Assembly (NCBI RefSeq): GCF_006716765.1
Contig: NZ_VFPO01000001.1
Location: 2,542,001-2,606,000 of the forward strand
DNA: 64,000 nt
Source: Actinomadura hallensis
Lineage (GTDB): Bacteria > Actinomycetota > Actinomycetes > Streptosporangiales > Streptosporangiaceae
Direction of reading: 5' to 3'
Part shown: positions 34,617-43,557 of the stretch, piece by piece
How the letters are laid out: the number at the start of each line of letters is the position of its first letter
How positions within the stretch are numbered: the first letter of the stretch is position 1
The notes under the pieces: generated by a model
Seen by the model: only the letters and a program-made list of their open reading frames with translations
Database searches by the model: none
What the model was told of the DNA's origin: nothing
Program-made: the position numbers and the translations under genes

Positions 34617-36592
34617 GCCCGGCCGGCCCTTCCCGGCGCGGCGCCCGTGCCGGGGCCCGAGCCGGCGGCGGTGTCGGCGGCGGTGTCGGCGACGGCGTCG
34701 GCGCCGGCGCCGGCGGCGGTGCCCGAGTCCGTGTCCGTCCCGGCGCCGGCCTCCGCGTCCTCCGTGATCGGGCCGGGAACGCCTTCCGCCTCGTCCGGCG
34801 GGATCAGCTGGAACCAGAAGAAGCCGTGCGCCGGGAGCGTCATGAGGTAGGGCAGCTCGCCGATCGCGGGGAACTGCACGCCGCCCAGGCACTCGACGGG
34901 GTGGTAGCCCTCGAAGCGCCGCAGGTCCAGCTCGACCGGCTGCGGGAAGCGCGACAGGTTGCTGACGCACAGGATCGTGTCCATCTCGCCGTACGGGCTC
35001 TCCTCCTCGGTGATCTCCCGGGTGAAGGCGAGGACGGAGGGGTTGGAGGCGGACAGTTCGACGTAGGAGCCGACGCCGAAGACGGGGTGGCGTTGGCGGA
35101 TCTCGATCATTTTGCGGGTCCAGTGGAGCAGGGAGCCGGGGTTGTTGGCCTGGGCTTCGACGTTGACGGCTTGGTAGCCGTAGATGGGGTCCATGATGAC
35201 GGGGAGGTAGAGGCGGGCGGGGTCGCATTTGGAGAAGCCGGCGTTGCGGTCGGGGGTCCATTGCATGGGGGTGCGGACGGCGTCGCGGTCGCCGAGCCAG
35301 ATGTTGTCGCCCATGCCGATTTCGTCGCCGTAGTACAGGACGGGGGAGCCGGGGAGGGAGAGCAGGAGGGCGGTGAACAGTTCGAGTTGGTTGCGGTCGT
35401 TGTCCAGGAGGGGGGCCAGGCGGCGGCGGATGCCGATGTTGGCTTTCATGCGGGGGTCTTTGGCGTATTCGGCGTACATGTAGTCGCGTTCTTCGTCGGT
35501 GACCATCTCCAGGGTGAGTTCGTCGTGGTTGCGCAGGAAGATGCCCCATTGGCAGGAGTCGGGGATTTTGGGGGTCTGGGCCATGATCTCGGAGATGGGG
35601 TAGCGCTGTTCGCGGCGGACGGCCATGAAGATGCGGGGCATGACGGGGAAGTGGAAGGCCATGTGGCATTCGTCGCCGCCGGCGGCGGGGTCGCCGAAGT
35701 ATTCGACGACGTCGGCGGGCCATTGGTTGGCTTCGGCGAGCAGGACGCGGTCGGGGTAGAGGCGGTCGACTTCGGCGCGGACGCGTTTGAGGTAGGCGTG
35801 GGTTTCGGGGAGGTTTTCGCAGTTGGTGCCTTCGCGGGCGTACAGGTAGGGGACCGCGTCGAGGCGGAAGCCGTCGATGCCCAGGTCGAGCCAGAAGCGC
35901 AGGTTCTCCAGCATGGCGTCTTGGACGGCGGGGTTGTCGTAGTTGAGGTCGGGTTGGTGGGAGAAGAAGCGGTGCCAGTAGTACTGGCCGCGGACGGGGT
36001 CGTAGGTCCAGTTGGAGGTTTCGGTGTCGACGAAGATGATGCGGGCGTCGGGGTAGCCGGTGTCGTCGTCGGCCCACATGTAGAAGTCGCCGAAGGGGCC
36101 GGTGGGGTCGGTGCGGGAGGCCTGGAACCAGGGGTGCTGGTCGGAGGTGTGGTTCATGACCAGGTCGGCGATGACTCTGATGCCGCGGGCGTGGGCTTGG
36201 TCGATGAGTTCGACGAAGTCGCCGAGTTCGCCGAATTCGGGCAGGATGCGGGTGTATTCGGAGATGTCGTAGCCGCCGTCGCGCAGGGGTGAGTGGTAGA
36301 TCGGCAGCAGCCACAGGCAGTCGATGCCCAGCCATTGCAGGTGGTCGAGTTTGCTGATCAGGCCGCGCAGGTCGCCGTAGCCGTCGTTGTTGGAGTCGGC
36401 GTAGCCGCGGACCGACACCTCGTAGAACACGGCGGTTTTGAACCAGTGCGGGTCCCGGGGCGTTTCGGGATTGAACGCGTCCGGAAGCGGCCGGGCGCCG
36501 GGCTCCGCGGCCCGCGTCGCGGCCGCGCCCGTCTTCGGCGCGGTGACCTCGCCGGACGTGCTGCTGGTGAGGTTCTTCGGCTGGCCGTGCAT
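34610..36592 (-). CDS. treS: Trehalose synthase (maltose alpha-D-glucosyltransferase)
   Basis: 660 residues, GH13. It interconverts trehalose and maltose. Catalytic elements: [14 protein letters not shown] (nucleophile Asp), [13 protein letters not shown] (acid/base Glu) and [12 protein letters not shown] (transition-state His-Asp). The last ~60 residues after [10 protein letters not shown] are an Ala/Gly/Thr-rich low-complexity tail. Between about 35,040 and 36,430 the codons are mostly C-ending, with AAA, GAA and CAA instead of AAG, GAG and CAG, unlike the two ends of the gene and its neighbours. A GH13 core with foreign codon use inside native ends suggests a recombination tract. Confidence 0.94.
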   Translation of the reverse strand: MHGQPKNLTSSTSGEVTAPKTGAAATRAAEPGARPLPDAFNPETPRDPHWFKTAVFYEVSVRGYADSNNDGYGDLRGLISKLDHLQWLGIDCLWLLPIYHSPLRDGGYDISEYTRILPEFGELGDFVELIDQAHARGIRVIADLVMNHTSDQHPWFQASRTDPTGPFGDFYMWADDDTGYPDARIIFVDTETSNWTYDPVRGQYYWHRFFSHQPDLNYDNPAVQDAMLENLRFWLDLGIDGFRLDAVPYLYAREGTNCENLPETHAYLKRVRAEVDRLYPDRVLLAEANQWPADVVEYFGDPAAGGDECHMAFHFPVMPRIFMAVRREQRYPISEIMAQTPKIPDSCQWGIFLRNHDELTLEMVTDEERDYMYAEYAKDPRMKANIGIRRRLAPLLDNDRNQLELFTALLLSLPGSPVLYYGDEIGMGDNIWLGDRDAVRTPMQWTPDRNAGFSKCDPARLYLPVIMDPIYGYQAVNVEAQANNPGSLLHWTRKMIEIRQRHPVFGVGSYVELSASNPSVLAFTREITEEESPYGEMDTILCVSNLSRFPQPVELDLRRFEGYHPVECLGGVQFPAIGELPYLMTLPAHGFFWFQLIPPDEAEGVPGPITEDAEAGAGTDTDSGTAAGAGADAVADTAADTAAGSGPGTGAAPGRAGRAC

Positions 36593-37158
36593 GGGTCACC
36601 CCGGGTCGTGGTCGGAGACATCTAGATCAGCAATGCCCGCCACCGCCGCGGGGGACGTTCACGACAGGCAACCATACGTAAAAATCTCCGTACGCTCCGT
36701 GACCGTCCGTCCGGTTTCGGGCCCCGCGTCCCCCGCCGGACGGGGGCGGCCGGACCCAAGCGCGGGAAAGATCGCGCGCCGCCCGGACGTCCCCGGGACG
36801 ACCGGGCCCGCTTCGCGAGGTCATCGTCCGGCAGCGTCCCGGAAAGGCGAAGAAAAGTAGCGCAAAAACACGGCGATGAACGGCCGTGCGGCTGGCCTCC
36901 GACCTTCCGAATACTTGCCTCGCGACGGTTGTGTCATGTCCGTGTTTTTAGCTTCGGCGCTTTTTCTGTCGCATGCCTCGGGTAGGCCATTTCCAACCTC
37001 AGAACCTGCCGCGCAAATGACGGCCGTGCGGTTGACGCCTGTCCGGCGGGCGCCCGCGCGGGCCGCGGCGGAACGGCCGGCGGGTCTGCCGGAGGCCGGC
37101 TCTGACGAAAGTGACAAGTCCGGACGAGAAAGCTTCGTCCAAAGCGATCGGAGGGACA
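36593..37158. other. Intergenic region between divergent treS and the small STAS operon
   Basis: 566 bp without a convincing gene. It is AT-richer than the surroundings in two places (around 36,675 and 36,860-36,960) and should contain the treS promoter (minus strand) and the promoter for the plus-strand genes at 37,159. AAAAACACGG (36864-36873) and CCGTGTTTTT (36940-36949) are a perfect 10-bp inverted repeat 66 bp apart. Open frames here (for example plus 36876-37205) overlap other frames and resemble no family. Confidence 0.5.
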
Positions 37159-37470
37159 GTGGAGCGCTGGGAGATGTCGCCATCGGTCGTACCGACGCGC
37201 GATGACCTCGTGGCGCGGCTGCGCGTCCGCTTCGCCGATGTTCCGGTGGAGAACGTGCGCCGTTGCGTGGACGACCTGTGGTGCTGCTGCACCCATCTCG
37301 GGGTGCGGCCCGAGGAACGGGCCATCGAACGCCTCGCGGCGTCCCGGCTGACGGGCGTCGTGCGGGGAGGGCGCCCGCCGTATCCGGACGGCCGCGCCGG
37401 CTCGATGCCGCCCGGCTCCCGTGCCACCGCCGAGCGCCCCGCGGGCGCGCGAACCCCGATCGGGATGTGA
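37159..37470 (+). CDS. Small helical protein, resembles three-helix-bundle dimerisation domain proteins
   Basis: 103 residues from a GTG with GGAGGG just upstream; an in-frame GTG at 37111 is an alternative. The part from RDDLVARLRVRFADVPVENVRRCVDDLW to EERAIERLAASRL is predicted helical and resembles the short three-helix-bundle proteins common in actinobacteria, but the match is weak. The Pro/Gly-rich C-terminus is probably disordered. The next gene starts 3 bp after the stop, so the protein likely works with, or is regulated alongside, the STAS protein. Confidence 0.6.
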   Translation: MERWEMSPSVVPTRDDLVARLRVRFADVPVENVRRCVDDLWCCCTHLGVRPEERAIERLAASRLTGVVRGGRPPYPDGRAGSMPPGSRATAERPAGARTPIGM

Positions 37471-37473
37471 CGC

Positions 37474-38292
37474 ATGAAGGACACGACCGTGCCGGGCCTG
37501 AGCACCGGGACCCGGCGAGGGTTCACCGTGCTGCGCATGCCCGCGCAGATCAGCTGGCAGAACTACGCCGGGATCAGGGAGGAGGTGAGCAGGGCCCTGT
37601 CCCCGGCGACGGGCGGCCGCGGGGGAGTGATCCTCGACTTCGGCGACGCGGTGCTGCTCGACGCCGCCGGGCTGGTGCTGCTGGCCCGCGCGGAGACGCG
37701 GGCGCGGCTGCTCGGCCGCACGCTGCGCGCCGTGGTCCCGGAGGAGTCGGCCCACGTGCGGCGGGCGCTGCGGCTCACCGGCCTCAGCCGGCTGGTGCCG
37801 GTGTTCACCGACGCCGCGTCCGCCGCGGCCGAGCCCGTCCCGCCCCGCGCGGCGAGGGACGTGGACACCGCGTACGCGCTGGACGCGATCCGGGCGCTGC
37901 ACCCGGGGGACGCGGGGCTCACGCCCACGCCGCCCGCCCCGTCCGAACTGATGATCACCACGACGGCGGCGGGGGACGGCGACCACACGGTGGTCCACCT
38001 GGCCGGCGTGCTCGACGAGGTCACGGTGCCCCGGCTCGGGGACACGCTGACCAGGCTGGTCGAGGGCGACCGGCGGCACCTCATGGTGCGGATGCACGAC
38101 CGGCTCGGGGTGCGCAGCGACCCGCTGCCGATCCTGCTCGGCATCCGCTGGCGGGTCGCCGCCGAGGGCGGCTGCCTGGCGCTGCCGTCGCTGCCCGCCA
38201 AGCTCCGCCGGGTCATCGACCGGGAGGGGCTCGGCTCGGTGTTCGCCGGCTGCCGCTCCATCAAGGACCGCCTGAGCACGGAACCGATCTGA
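37474..38292 (+). CDS. Double-STAS-domain protein (anti-sigma factor antagonist-like)
   Basis: 272 residues. Residues ~15-110 form a STAS domain (VLRMPAQISWQNYAGIREEV, GGVILDFGDAVLLDAAGLVLL), and residues ~155-265 a second, more divergent one (VVHLAGVLDEVTVPRLGDTL, HLMVRMHDRLGVRSDPLPIL). The phosphorylatable Ser/Thr of SpoIIAA is replaced by Ala in the first domain (LLDAAGL), so it may be a constitutive or non-switching partner. No RsbW kinase is adjacent. A 17-bp tandem duplication creates the stop codon. Confidence 0.78.
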   Translation: MKDTTVPGLSTGTRRGFTVLRMPAQISWQNYAGIREEVSRALSPATGGRGGVILDFGDAVLLDAAGLVLLARAETRARLLGRTLRAVVPEESAHVRRALRLTGLSRLVPVFTDAASAAAEPVPPRAARDVDTAYALDAIRALHPGDAGLTPTPPAPSELMITTTAAGDGDHTVVHLAGVLDEVTVPRLGDTLTRLVEGDRRHLMVRMHDRLGVRSDPLPILLGIRWRVAAEGGCLALPSLPAKLRRVIDREGLGSVFAGCRSIKDRLSTEPI

Positions 38293-38308
38293 GCACGGAA
38301 CCGATCTG
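38275..38308. repeat. Tandem 17-bp duplication at the STAS gene stop
   Basis: TGAGCACGGAACCGATC is present twice in a row. The first copy encodes the last residues (STEPI); the TGA at the head of the second copy is the stop. A degenerate third TGAGC follows. Confidence 0.85.
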
Positions 38309-38349
38309 AGCGGCCGGTCCGCACAGAGCCGGTCTGAGATGGAAACCGC

Positions 38350-38387
38350 CTGACCCGGCGCGGCCGTCGAGGCCGCCGCCGGGTCAG
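38350..38387. terminator. Strong bidirectional terminator hairpin
   Basis: CTGACCCGGCG (38350-38360) pairs with CGCCGGGTCAG (38377-38387), and the inner CGGCC-GTCGA-GGCCG extends the stem to ~16 bp with one bulge. It lies between the convergent STAS gene and glgE. Confidence 0.75.
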
Positions 38388-39016
38388 ACGTCGTCATGGA
38401 TGCGATTCCGGCTCGTTCCCGGTTCCGGTTTCTCTTCTGCTCTGACTTTCGCGCCGGAAATCAGGCGATCCCGTTTCCGGAGTCGCGGCCCTCATCGGCT
38501 CGCGCGTGCTCTTCGTTCCGCTGGATCGTGAAGATGTGCGCGGGTTGGGTGTGGGGGTCGAGGTAGACGTAGTTGGAGCGGTGCCAGGTGTAGGTGGCGC
38601 CGTTGAGCTGGTCGGTGACGGTGTAGGGGTGGTGGGGGTCGTCGGGTAGGCCGAGGGCGGGCAGGTCGAGGTGGACGGTGGCTTCGCGGGGGTGGTGGGG
38701 GTTGAGGTTGACGATGGTCAGGATGACGTCGTCGAGGTGGCGTTTGGAGAAGGCGAGCAGTTCGGGTTGGTCGATGTGGTGGAAGTGCAGGTTTTGGAGT
38801 TGCTGGAGGGCGGGGTGGGTGTTGCGGAGGGTGTTGAGGCGGGTGATGAGGGGGGCGATGGTGTTTCCGGTGGCGGCGGCGGTGTCCCAGTCGCGGGGGC
38901 GGTACTGGTATTTCTCGGAGTCGCGGTATTCCTCGCTGCCGGGGCGGACGGGGGTGTTCTCGCACAGTTCGTAGCCGGAGTAGATGCCCCAGGTGGGGGA
39001 GAGCAGTGAACCTTTT

Positions 39017-39787
39017 TCAACGTGGGTTGAGCTCGCGGTTCTGGAGGACGTGGATGGCCTTGGCCAGGTGACCGGCTCGGTGTGGGCAGCAACGTAGCTT
39101 GGTCAGGATCTTCCAGTGCTTGAGCTGGGCGTTGGCTCGTTCGCCGGGGCCGCGGAGCTTGGCGTGGGAGCGGTTGGCTTCCTTGAGGGGCTCGGGCTTG
39201 TTCTTGCCCTTGTAGGGCGTCTTGACGTGCGGGCCGGCGCCGATGTAGCCCTTGTCGGCCAGTACCAGGATCCCGGAGGCGGCCAGTGCGCGGACCAGGC
39301 CCCAGATCCGGGCGGCCTTGAGGTCGTGGACGGAGCCGGGCAGCGGCCCCGACACCCACAGGATGGTTCCGTCCGGTGAGGCGATGACCTGCAGGTTCAT
39401 GCCGTGCTTCTTGTGTTTGCCGGAGTAGAACGGCCGGTCGGCCTTCACGCGGTCGATCGGGATGAGCGTGCCGTCCATGACCAGGTAGAGCAGGCCGTCC
39501 TTCTTGGCTTTGGCCAGTGCCCGGCTGAGTTTGGGGGATCGGGCCGACAGCAGCGTCACCGTCTCGTTGATGTACCGCCAGGCGGTGGTGGTTCCGACCC
39601 CGAACCCGGCGCCGAGCTGCGCGAACGTCTCCCCGTTCTTCAAGTAGGCCAGGGTCATCAGCGCCTGCATGCCCGGCGGCAGGGCCCGGCCCTTGCTTCC
39701 GACCTGCTTGCGGTGCCGGCCGACGACCCCGGTCACGTACTGCAGCGTCTGACGCGACAACGGCAGCGAAGAACGATAGAAAAGCAT
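39017..39787 (-). CDS. DDE superfamily transposase (DDE_Tnp_4, HARBI1/IS5-like)
   Basis: 256 residues. An N-terminal HTH (~38-80, LPPGMQALMTLAYLKNGETF) is followed by an RNase H-like core with likely catalytic Asp105 (LYLVMDGTL), Asp178 (VLADKGYIG) and Glu216 (GPGERANAQLK). The frame is complete with no disablement, so the element is probably active. Codon use is G-ending, unlike the surrounding glgE tract. The ATG at 39787 lies directly after a hairpin that covers its ribosome-binding site. Confidence 0.92.
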   Translation of the reverse strand: MLFYRSSLPLSRQTLQYVTGVVGRHRKQVGSKGRALPPGMQALMTLAYLKNGETFAQLGAGFGVGTTTAWRYINETVTLLSARSPKLSRALAKAKKDGLLYLVMDGTLIPIDRVKADRPFYSGKHKKHGMNLQVIASPDGTILWVSGPLPGSVHDLKAARIWGLVRALAASGILVLADKGYIGAGPHVKTPYKGKNKPEPLKEANRSHAKLRGPGERANAQLKHWKILTKLRCCPHRAGHLAKAIHVLQNRELNPR

Positions 39788-39789
39788 GT

Positions 39790-39845
39790 GAAGCCCCTGG
39801 TGGGATCGGTTGGTTGTGAGAGATCACCCGTCCTACCAGGGCTTC
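39790..39845 (-). promoter_or_regulatory. Hairpin in the transposase 5' leader
   Basis: GAAGCCCCTGGTGGGA (39790-39805) is nearly complementary to TCCTACCAGGGCTTC (39831-39845), with one bulge and one G-U pair. On the minus strand the 3' arm contains the AGGGGC ribosome-binding region just before the ATG. Read-through RNA from glgE would fold and hide it, limiting transposase synthesis. Confidence 0.65.
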
Positions 39846-41613
39846 TTCATGTTTCAGGGCCTGCCACGCCGCCCGCGATCATGCTGTGATCACCCACCCA
39901 CAAGCGCTGGTGGAAAACGTTCAGTGCGGCGAGGACGGCGCGGATTTCGAAGGCGGGGCGGCCGCCGTGCTGGAGGTATTCGTTGAGGATGTCGGGGGTG
40001 TTGGTGAACAGGTTGGGGCGCATGTAGGTGGCGGTGGGGGGTGTGGTGAGTTCGGTGAGGTAGGTGCGGAGTTCGTCGGCGGTGTTGCGCCAGGTGAAGT
40101 AGGTGTAGGACTGGTGGAAGCCGATTTTGGCCAGGGTGTGCATCATGGCGGGGCGGGTGAAGGCTTCGGCCAGGAACAGCACGTGGGGGTGGGTGGTGTG
40201 GATGTCGGCCAGGAGGCGTTCCCAGAAGGCGACGGGTTTGGTGTGGGGGTTGTCGACGCGGAAGAGGGTGACGCCGTGGTCGATCCAGTGGTGGATGATG
40301 CGGCGGATCTCGGTGTAGAGGCCTTCGGGGTCGTTGTCGAAGTTGAGGGGGTAGATGTCCTGGTATTTCTTGGGCGGGTTCTCGGCGTAGGCGATGGTGC
40401 CGTCGGCGCGGGTGGTGAACCATTCGGGGTGCTGGGTGACCCAGGGGTGGTCGGGGGAGCATTGCAGGGCCAGGTCGAGGGCGATCTCCAGGCCGCAGTC
40501 GTGGGCGTGGGCGACGAAGGCGTCGAAGTCGTCCAGGGTGCCCAGGTCGGGGTGGACGGTGTCGTGGCCGCCGTCGGGTGAGCCGATGGCCCAGGGGGAT
40601 CCGGGGTCGTAGGGGCCGGCGTCCAGGGTGTTGTTGGGGCCTTTGCGGCTGGTGGTGCCGATGGGGTGGATGGGGGGCAGGTAGACCACGTCGAAGCCCA
40701 TGTCGGCGATGGCGGGCAGGCGTTTGGCGGCGGTGCGCAGGGTGCCGGAGGTCGGGCCGCGGCGGCCCAGCGGGTCGATCCTGGCGCCTTCGGAGCGGGG
40801 GAAGAACTCGTACCAGGCGCTGAACAGGGCGCGCTGGCGGTGCACGATCAGCGGGTACCAGTCGCCCAGCGTCAGCAGGTCCCGCAGCGGGTGCCGCTCC
40901 AGCACCTCCGCCACGTCCGGCTCCGCGGCGGCGGCGAGGCGTTCGAGGGCGTCCGCGTCCTGGTCCGACAGGATCCGGACGAGGCGGGCCAGCGTGCGCC
41001 GGTCCTCGGGGGAGACGCCGTGGGCGGCCCGCCTGAACAGCGCCGCGCCCTCGGCGAGCATCAGTTCCACGTCCTGACCGCGGGGGACTTTGATCTGCGC
41101 GTCGTGCCACCAGTGCGCGATCGGGTCGCCCCACGCCTCCACGCGAAACGACCACGACCCCGTCCGGGTCGGCGTCACCTGCGCCGCCCACCGGTCCAGC
41201 CCCTCCCCGACCTCGCGCATCCGCCGGCCGGGCAGCTCCTCGCCGTCGGGCGTGCGCAGCACCACCGCCGCGCCCAGCCGCTCGTGCCCCTCCCGGAACA
41301 CCGTCGCCGACACCTCGACCGTCTCGCCCACCACGGCCTTGGCCGGCCACCGGCCGCAGTCCACCACCGGCGCCACGTCCAGGATCGGAATGCGGCCGAG
41401 TTCCGGTTCGATCTTCGCCTGCATGTGGTGCTCTCCCGCGCACTGGTCCGCCCTGGGTCTCGGACTTCCATGCCCCGTCCGCAACCTCCGGCCATCACGG
41501 CAGCCACAAGATCACGCAAAGAGATGATCCGCGGGCGGACGATGCGGTCGATGCCGGACTTCGGGCGGTTCCAGGGGAGGGGCGGCCGATGCGGACGGCG
41601 GGTGCGGGGACGG

Positions 41614-41973
41614 TCACCGGCGGGCGGCGTCGAGCGCCCTGCGGGCGGTCTCCACGTCCGGCGCGATCGCCACCCGGCGCTGCAGGCCCGCCACGTCGGA
41701 GACCCGCCGGACGAGGCCGCGCTGGGGGAGCACCACCCACATCGGAACGCCGAGCCGGCTGGCGCGCATCTGGGAGCGCGTGATGACGTTCAGCCCGTTG
41801 GAGTCGCAGAACGCGCACTGGGTGAGGTCGATGATCAGGGCGGGGATCCCGGAGTCGAGGAGCCGCTCGGCCTGCTCGAGGATCGCCTCGCCGTTGCTGA
41901 GGTCCACCTCTTCCGGGAACGTCAGCGTCCCGCAGGTCTGCGTGATCTCCACTCGCGCCGCACCGAGATCCAT
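41614..41973 (-). CDS. Single STAS-domain protein (anti-sigma factor antagonist)
   Basis: 119 residues from the ATG at 41973 (a GTG at 42000 and further starts are open). The STAS fold is clear: VEITQTCGTLTFPEEVDLSN, PALIIDLTQCAFCDSNGLNVI and RLGVPMWVVLP. The conserved CDSNGL segment has the Ser that RsbW-type kinases phosphorylate in this family, so it could be a working switch, unlike the double-STAS protein at 37.5 kb. No kinase or sigma gene is adjacent; the nearest SigB-type sigma factor is at 61.4 kb. Confidence 0.82.
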   Translation of the reverse strand: MDLGAARVEITQTCGTLTFPEEVDLSNGEAILEQAERLLDSGIPALIIDLTQCAFCDSNGLNVITRSQMRASRLGVPMWVVLPQRGLVRRVSDVAGLQRRVAIAPDVETARRALDAARR

Positions 41974-42180
41974 GGTTCGCCCCAAAGCCGGTTTCCTCAC
42001 CTGGATGACAACGGGGGGATCACTGCGACTGTAAGCCCCGCGGCTGGACGGAACCTGAAAGCGGTGGTCAAGTCTGGGGCGGCGCTCGCCCATGTCCACC
42101 CCGGCTTTTGTCCGGGCAAAGCCCTATATTTCACCCTGTGCATTGCTAGGTTCGCGATCAAGGGAACCGGGGGAGGCGGG

Positions 42181-42456
42181 ATGAGCGCGGGTCCGGTGGT
42201 CATCGACGGCGGCGACCGCTCCTGCGTGCGCCTGCTGATGGAACTGCGCGGCCGCATCGCGGAGATGGAGCCGGGCACCGTCGTCCACCTGATCGCGAGC
42301 GATCCCGCGGCCCCGATCGACCTGCCCGCGTGGTGCCACCTGACCGGCCACGCCTACCTCGGCCCGGTCGACGGCGCGGCGTCCCCGACCTACGCGCTCC
42401 GGGTGGCGGCCGCCGCCCGCCCGACCGCCCCGGAGTCCCCCTGGCGCGCCCGCTGA
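42181..42456 (+). CDS. TusA-family (SirA-like) sulfurtransferase-related protein
   Basis: 91 residues, GGGAGG 4 bases before the ATG. The order SCVRLLMELRGRIAEMEPGTVVHLIASDP, then PIDLPAWCHLTGHAYLG, matches the short actinobacterial TusA-like proteins: a Cys at the end of the first strand, a beta-hairpin and a WC-LTGH motif. The classical CPxP motif is reduced to CVRL. A role in sulfur relay is inferred from the family only; no partner gene is nearby. It is divergent from the STAS gene. Confidence 0.72.
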   Translation: MSAGPVVIDGGDRSCVRLLMELRGRIAEMEPGTVVHLIASDPAAPIDLPAWCHLTGHAYLGPVDGAASPTYALRVAAAARPTAPESPWRAR

Positions 42457-42538
42457 CGGCGGCGGGAGGCGCGCGGCGGGCCGGATCCGGCGCGTCCGGC
42501 CGGCGGATCGTGTCGGCGGCCCGTGCGAAGCTGGGCGG

Positions 42539-43492
42539 GTGAGCGCCGACGAAGAGCGTGCCGGGGTCCGGCTGACGAACCTCGACCAGCCCCTGTTCGA
42601 CGGGGCGGACGCGACCAAACGCGACCTGGTCGACTACCTGGACGCCGTCGCCGGCCGCGTCCTGCCGCAGCTCGCCGGCCGGCCGCTGTCGGTCAAGCGC
42701 GTCCTGCGCGGCCAGAAGCCCTTCATGCAGAAGAACCTGCCCAAGTACACCCCGCCGTGGGTGCGGCGGGTGACGGTGTGGGCGGAGTCGTCCCGGCGCG
42801 AGGTGTCCTACGCGCTGTGCGACGACCGCCGCACCCTGCTCTGGTTCGCCAACCAGCGCGCCGTCGAGTACCACCCGCCCCTGTTCCGCGGCGACGCGTG
42901 GGACAGGCCGACCCACCTCGTCATCGACATCGACCCTCCCGCGCCGGACGACTTCGCCTCCGCGGTGCGGGCCGCCCACCTCGTCCGGGAGGCGATGGAC
43001 GGCTCCGGCCTGTCCGGGGCGGTGAAGACCAGCGGCGCGAAGGGCGTCCACGTGTTCGTCCCGCTGGACGGCCGCGCGCCCGCCGCCGACGCGGCCGCCG
43101 CCACCCGCGCCCTCGCGGCCCGCGCCGAGCGCCTCGACCCCGCGTTCGCGACGACGGCGTTCATCCGCGAGGACCGGGGCGGCAAGGTGTTCCTCGACTC
43201 GACCCGCGCGGGAAGCGCGACGGTCGTGGCCGCCTACAGCCCGCGGATCCGCCCCGGCACGCCGGTCTCGTTCCCCGTCCCGTGGGACGACCTCGGCGCC
43301 GTCGCCCCCGCCGACTTCACCGTCCGCAACGCCGCGGGCCTCCTGAACGACCGGGACCCCTGGGCCGAGCTCATGCCGCCGCCGCAGACCCTGCCCGCGG
43401 ACCTGGTCGAGGAGGGCCACACCATCCCTGTGGCGCGGGTGCAGGCCATGCACGAGGGCAAGCGCCGCGCCCGCGCCCGCCGGGAGAGGTGA
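42539..43492 (+). CDS. LigD-type polymerase/primase domain protein (stand-alone)
   Basis: 317 residues of the archaeo-eukaryotic primase superfamily found as the POL domain of LigD. HLVIDIDPP contains the catalytic aspartates, TSGAKGVHVFVPL the conserved SGxKGxH motif and EDRGGKVFLDSTR the third acidic position. In NHEJ it fills gaps and adds ribonucleotides at breaks. No Ku or ligase gene is adjacent; many actinobacteria carry such POL-only proteins with partners elsewhere. GTG start at 42539. Confidence 0.88.
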   Translation: MSADEERAGVRLTNLDQPLFDGADATKRDLVDYLDAVAGRVLPQLAGRPLSVKRVLRGQKPFMQKNLPKYTPPWVRRVTVWAESSRREVSYALCDDRRTLLWFANQRAVEYHPPLFRGDAWDRPTHLVIDIDPPAPDDFASAVRAAHLVREAMDGSGLSGAVKTSGAKGVHVFVPLDGRAPAADAAAATRALAARAERLDPAFATTAFIREDRGGKVFLDSTRAGSATVVAAYSPRIRPGTPVSFPVPWDDLGAVAPADFTVRNAAGLLNDRDPWAELMPPPQTLPADLVEEGHTIPVARVQAMHEGKRRARARRER

Positions 43493-43557
43493 GCGGGCCT
43501 CACAGGGATCGAGGACGACCGGCGGCTCCCGGTGCCCGTCCTCTTTCCGGCCGTCGC

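Larger units (their letters stand above)
39009..39921 (-). mobile_element. 913-bp insertion sequence with DDE (IS5/DDE_4-like) transposase, inserted in glgE
   Basis: The ends are imperfect inverted repeats: plus-strand left AACCTTTTTCAACG, and the right end read inward AACGTTTTCCACCA (10 of the first 13 match). Direct repeats CAGTG flank it (39004-39008, 39922-39926), a 5-bp target duplication. One transposase gene fills most of the element. The clean ends and unmutated target copies indicate recent movement. The exact family assignment is uncertain; IS5 members more often make 2-4 bp duplications. Confidence 0.9.
38461..41424 (-). pseudogene. glgE: glgE (alpha-1,4-glucan:maltose-1-phosphate maltosyltransferase), interrupted by an insertion sequence
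   Basis: The N-terminal part (41424-39922, 501 codons) contains the GlgE N and GH13 domains with the nucleophile Asp in FRVDNPHTKP. The C-terminal part (39003-38461, 181 codons with stop) starts SPTWGIYSGYELCENTP. Removing the IS and one CAGTG copy rejoins them exactly in frame (VLAAL-LSPTWG) to 681 residues, the normal GlgE length, so nothing else is lost. As it stands, translation from the ATG at 41424 (GGAG 8 bases upstream) ends at 39847 as a 525-residue protein with 24 IS-encoded residues and no C-terminal beta-domain. The inner part (about 38,520-40,800 apart from the IS) shares the C/A-ending codon use seen in treS. Confidence 0.95.

Noticed and set aside
34826..36292. 488-residue plus-strand frame antisense to treS
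   Set aside because: The C-ending codons of treS remove stops from this frame; the product is Val/Gly/Asp repeats with no family likeness.
36876..37205. Small plus-strand gene in the treS upstream region
   Set aside because: No ribosome-binding site, overlaps the better-supported gene at 37159 in another frame, and the translation has no recognisable order.
39886..40581. Plus-strand frame antisense to glgE (and 38671-39009)
   Set aside because: Same cause as above; treS and glgE tracts with unusual codon use open long antisense frames.
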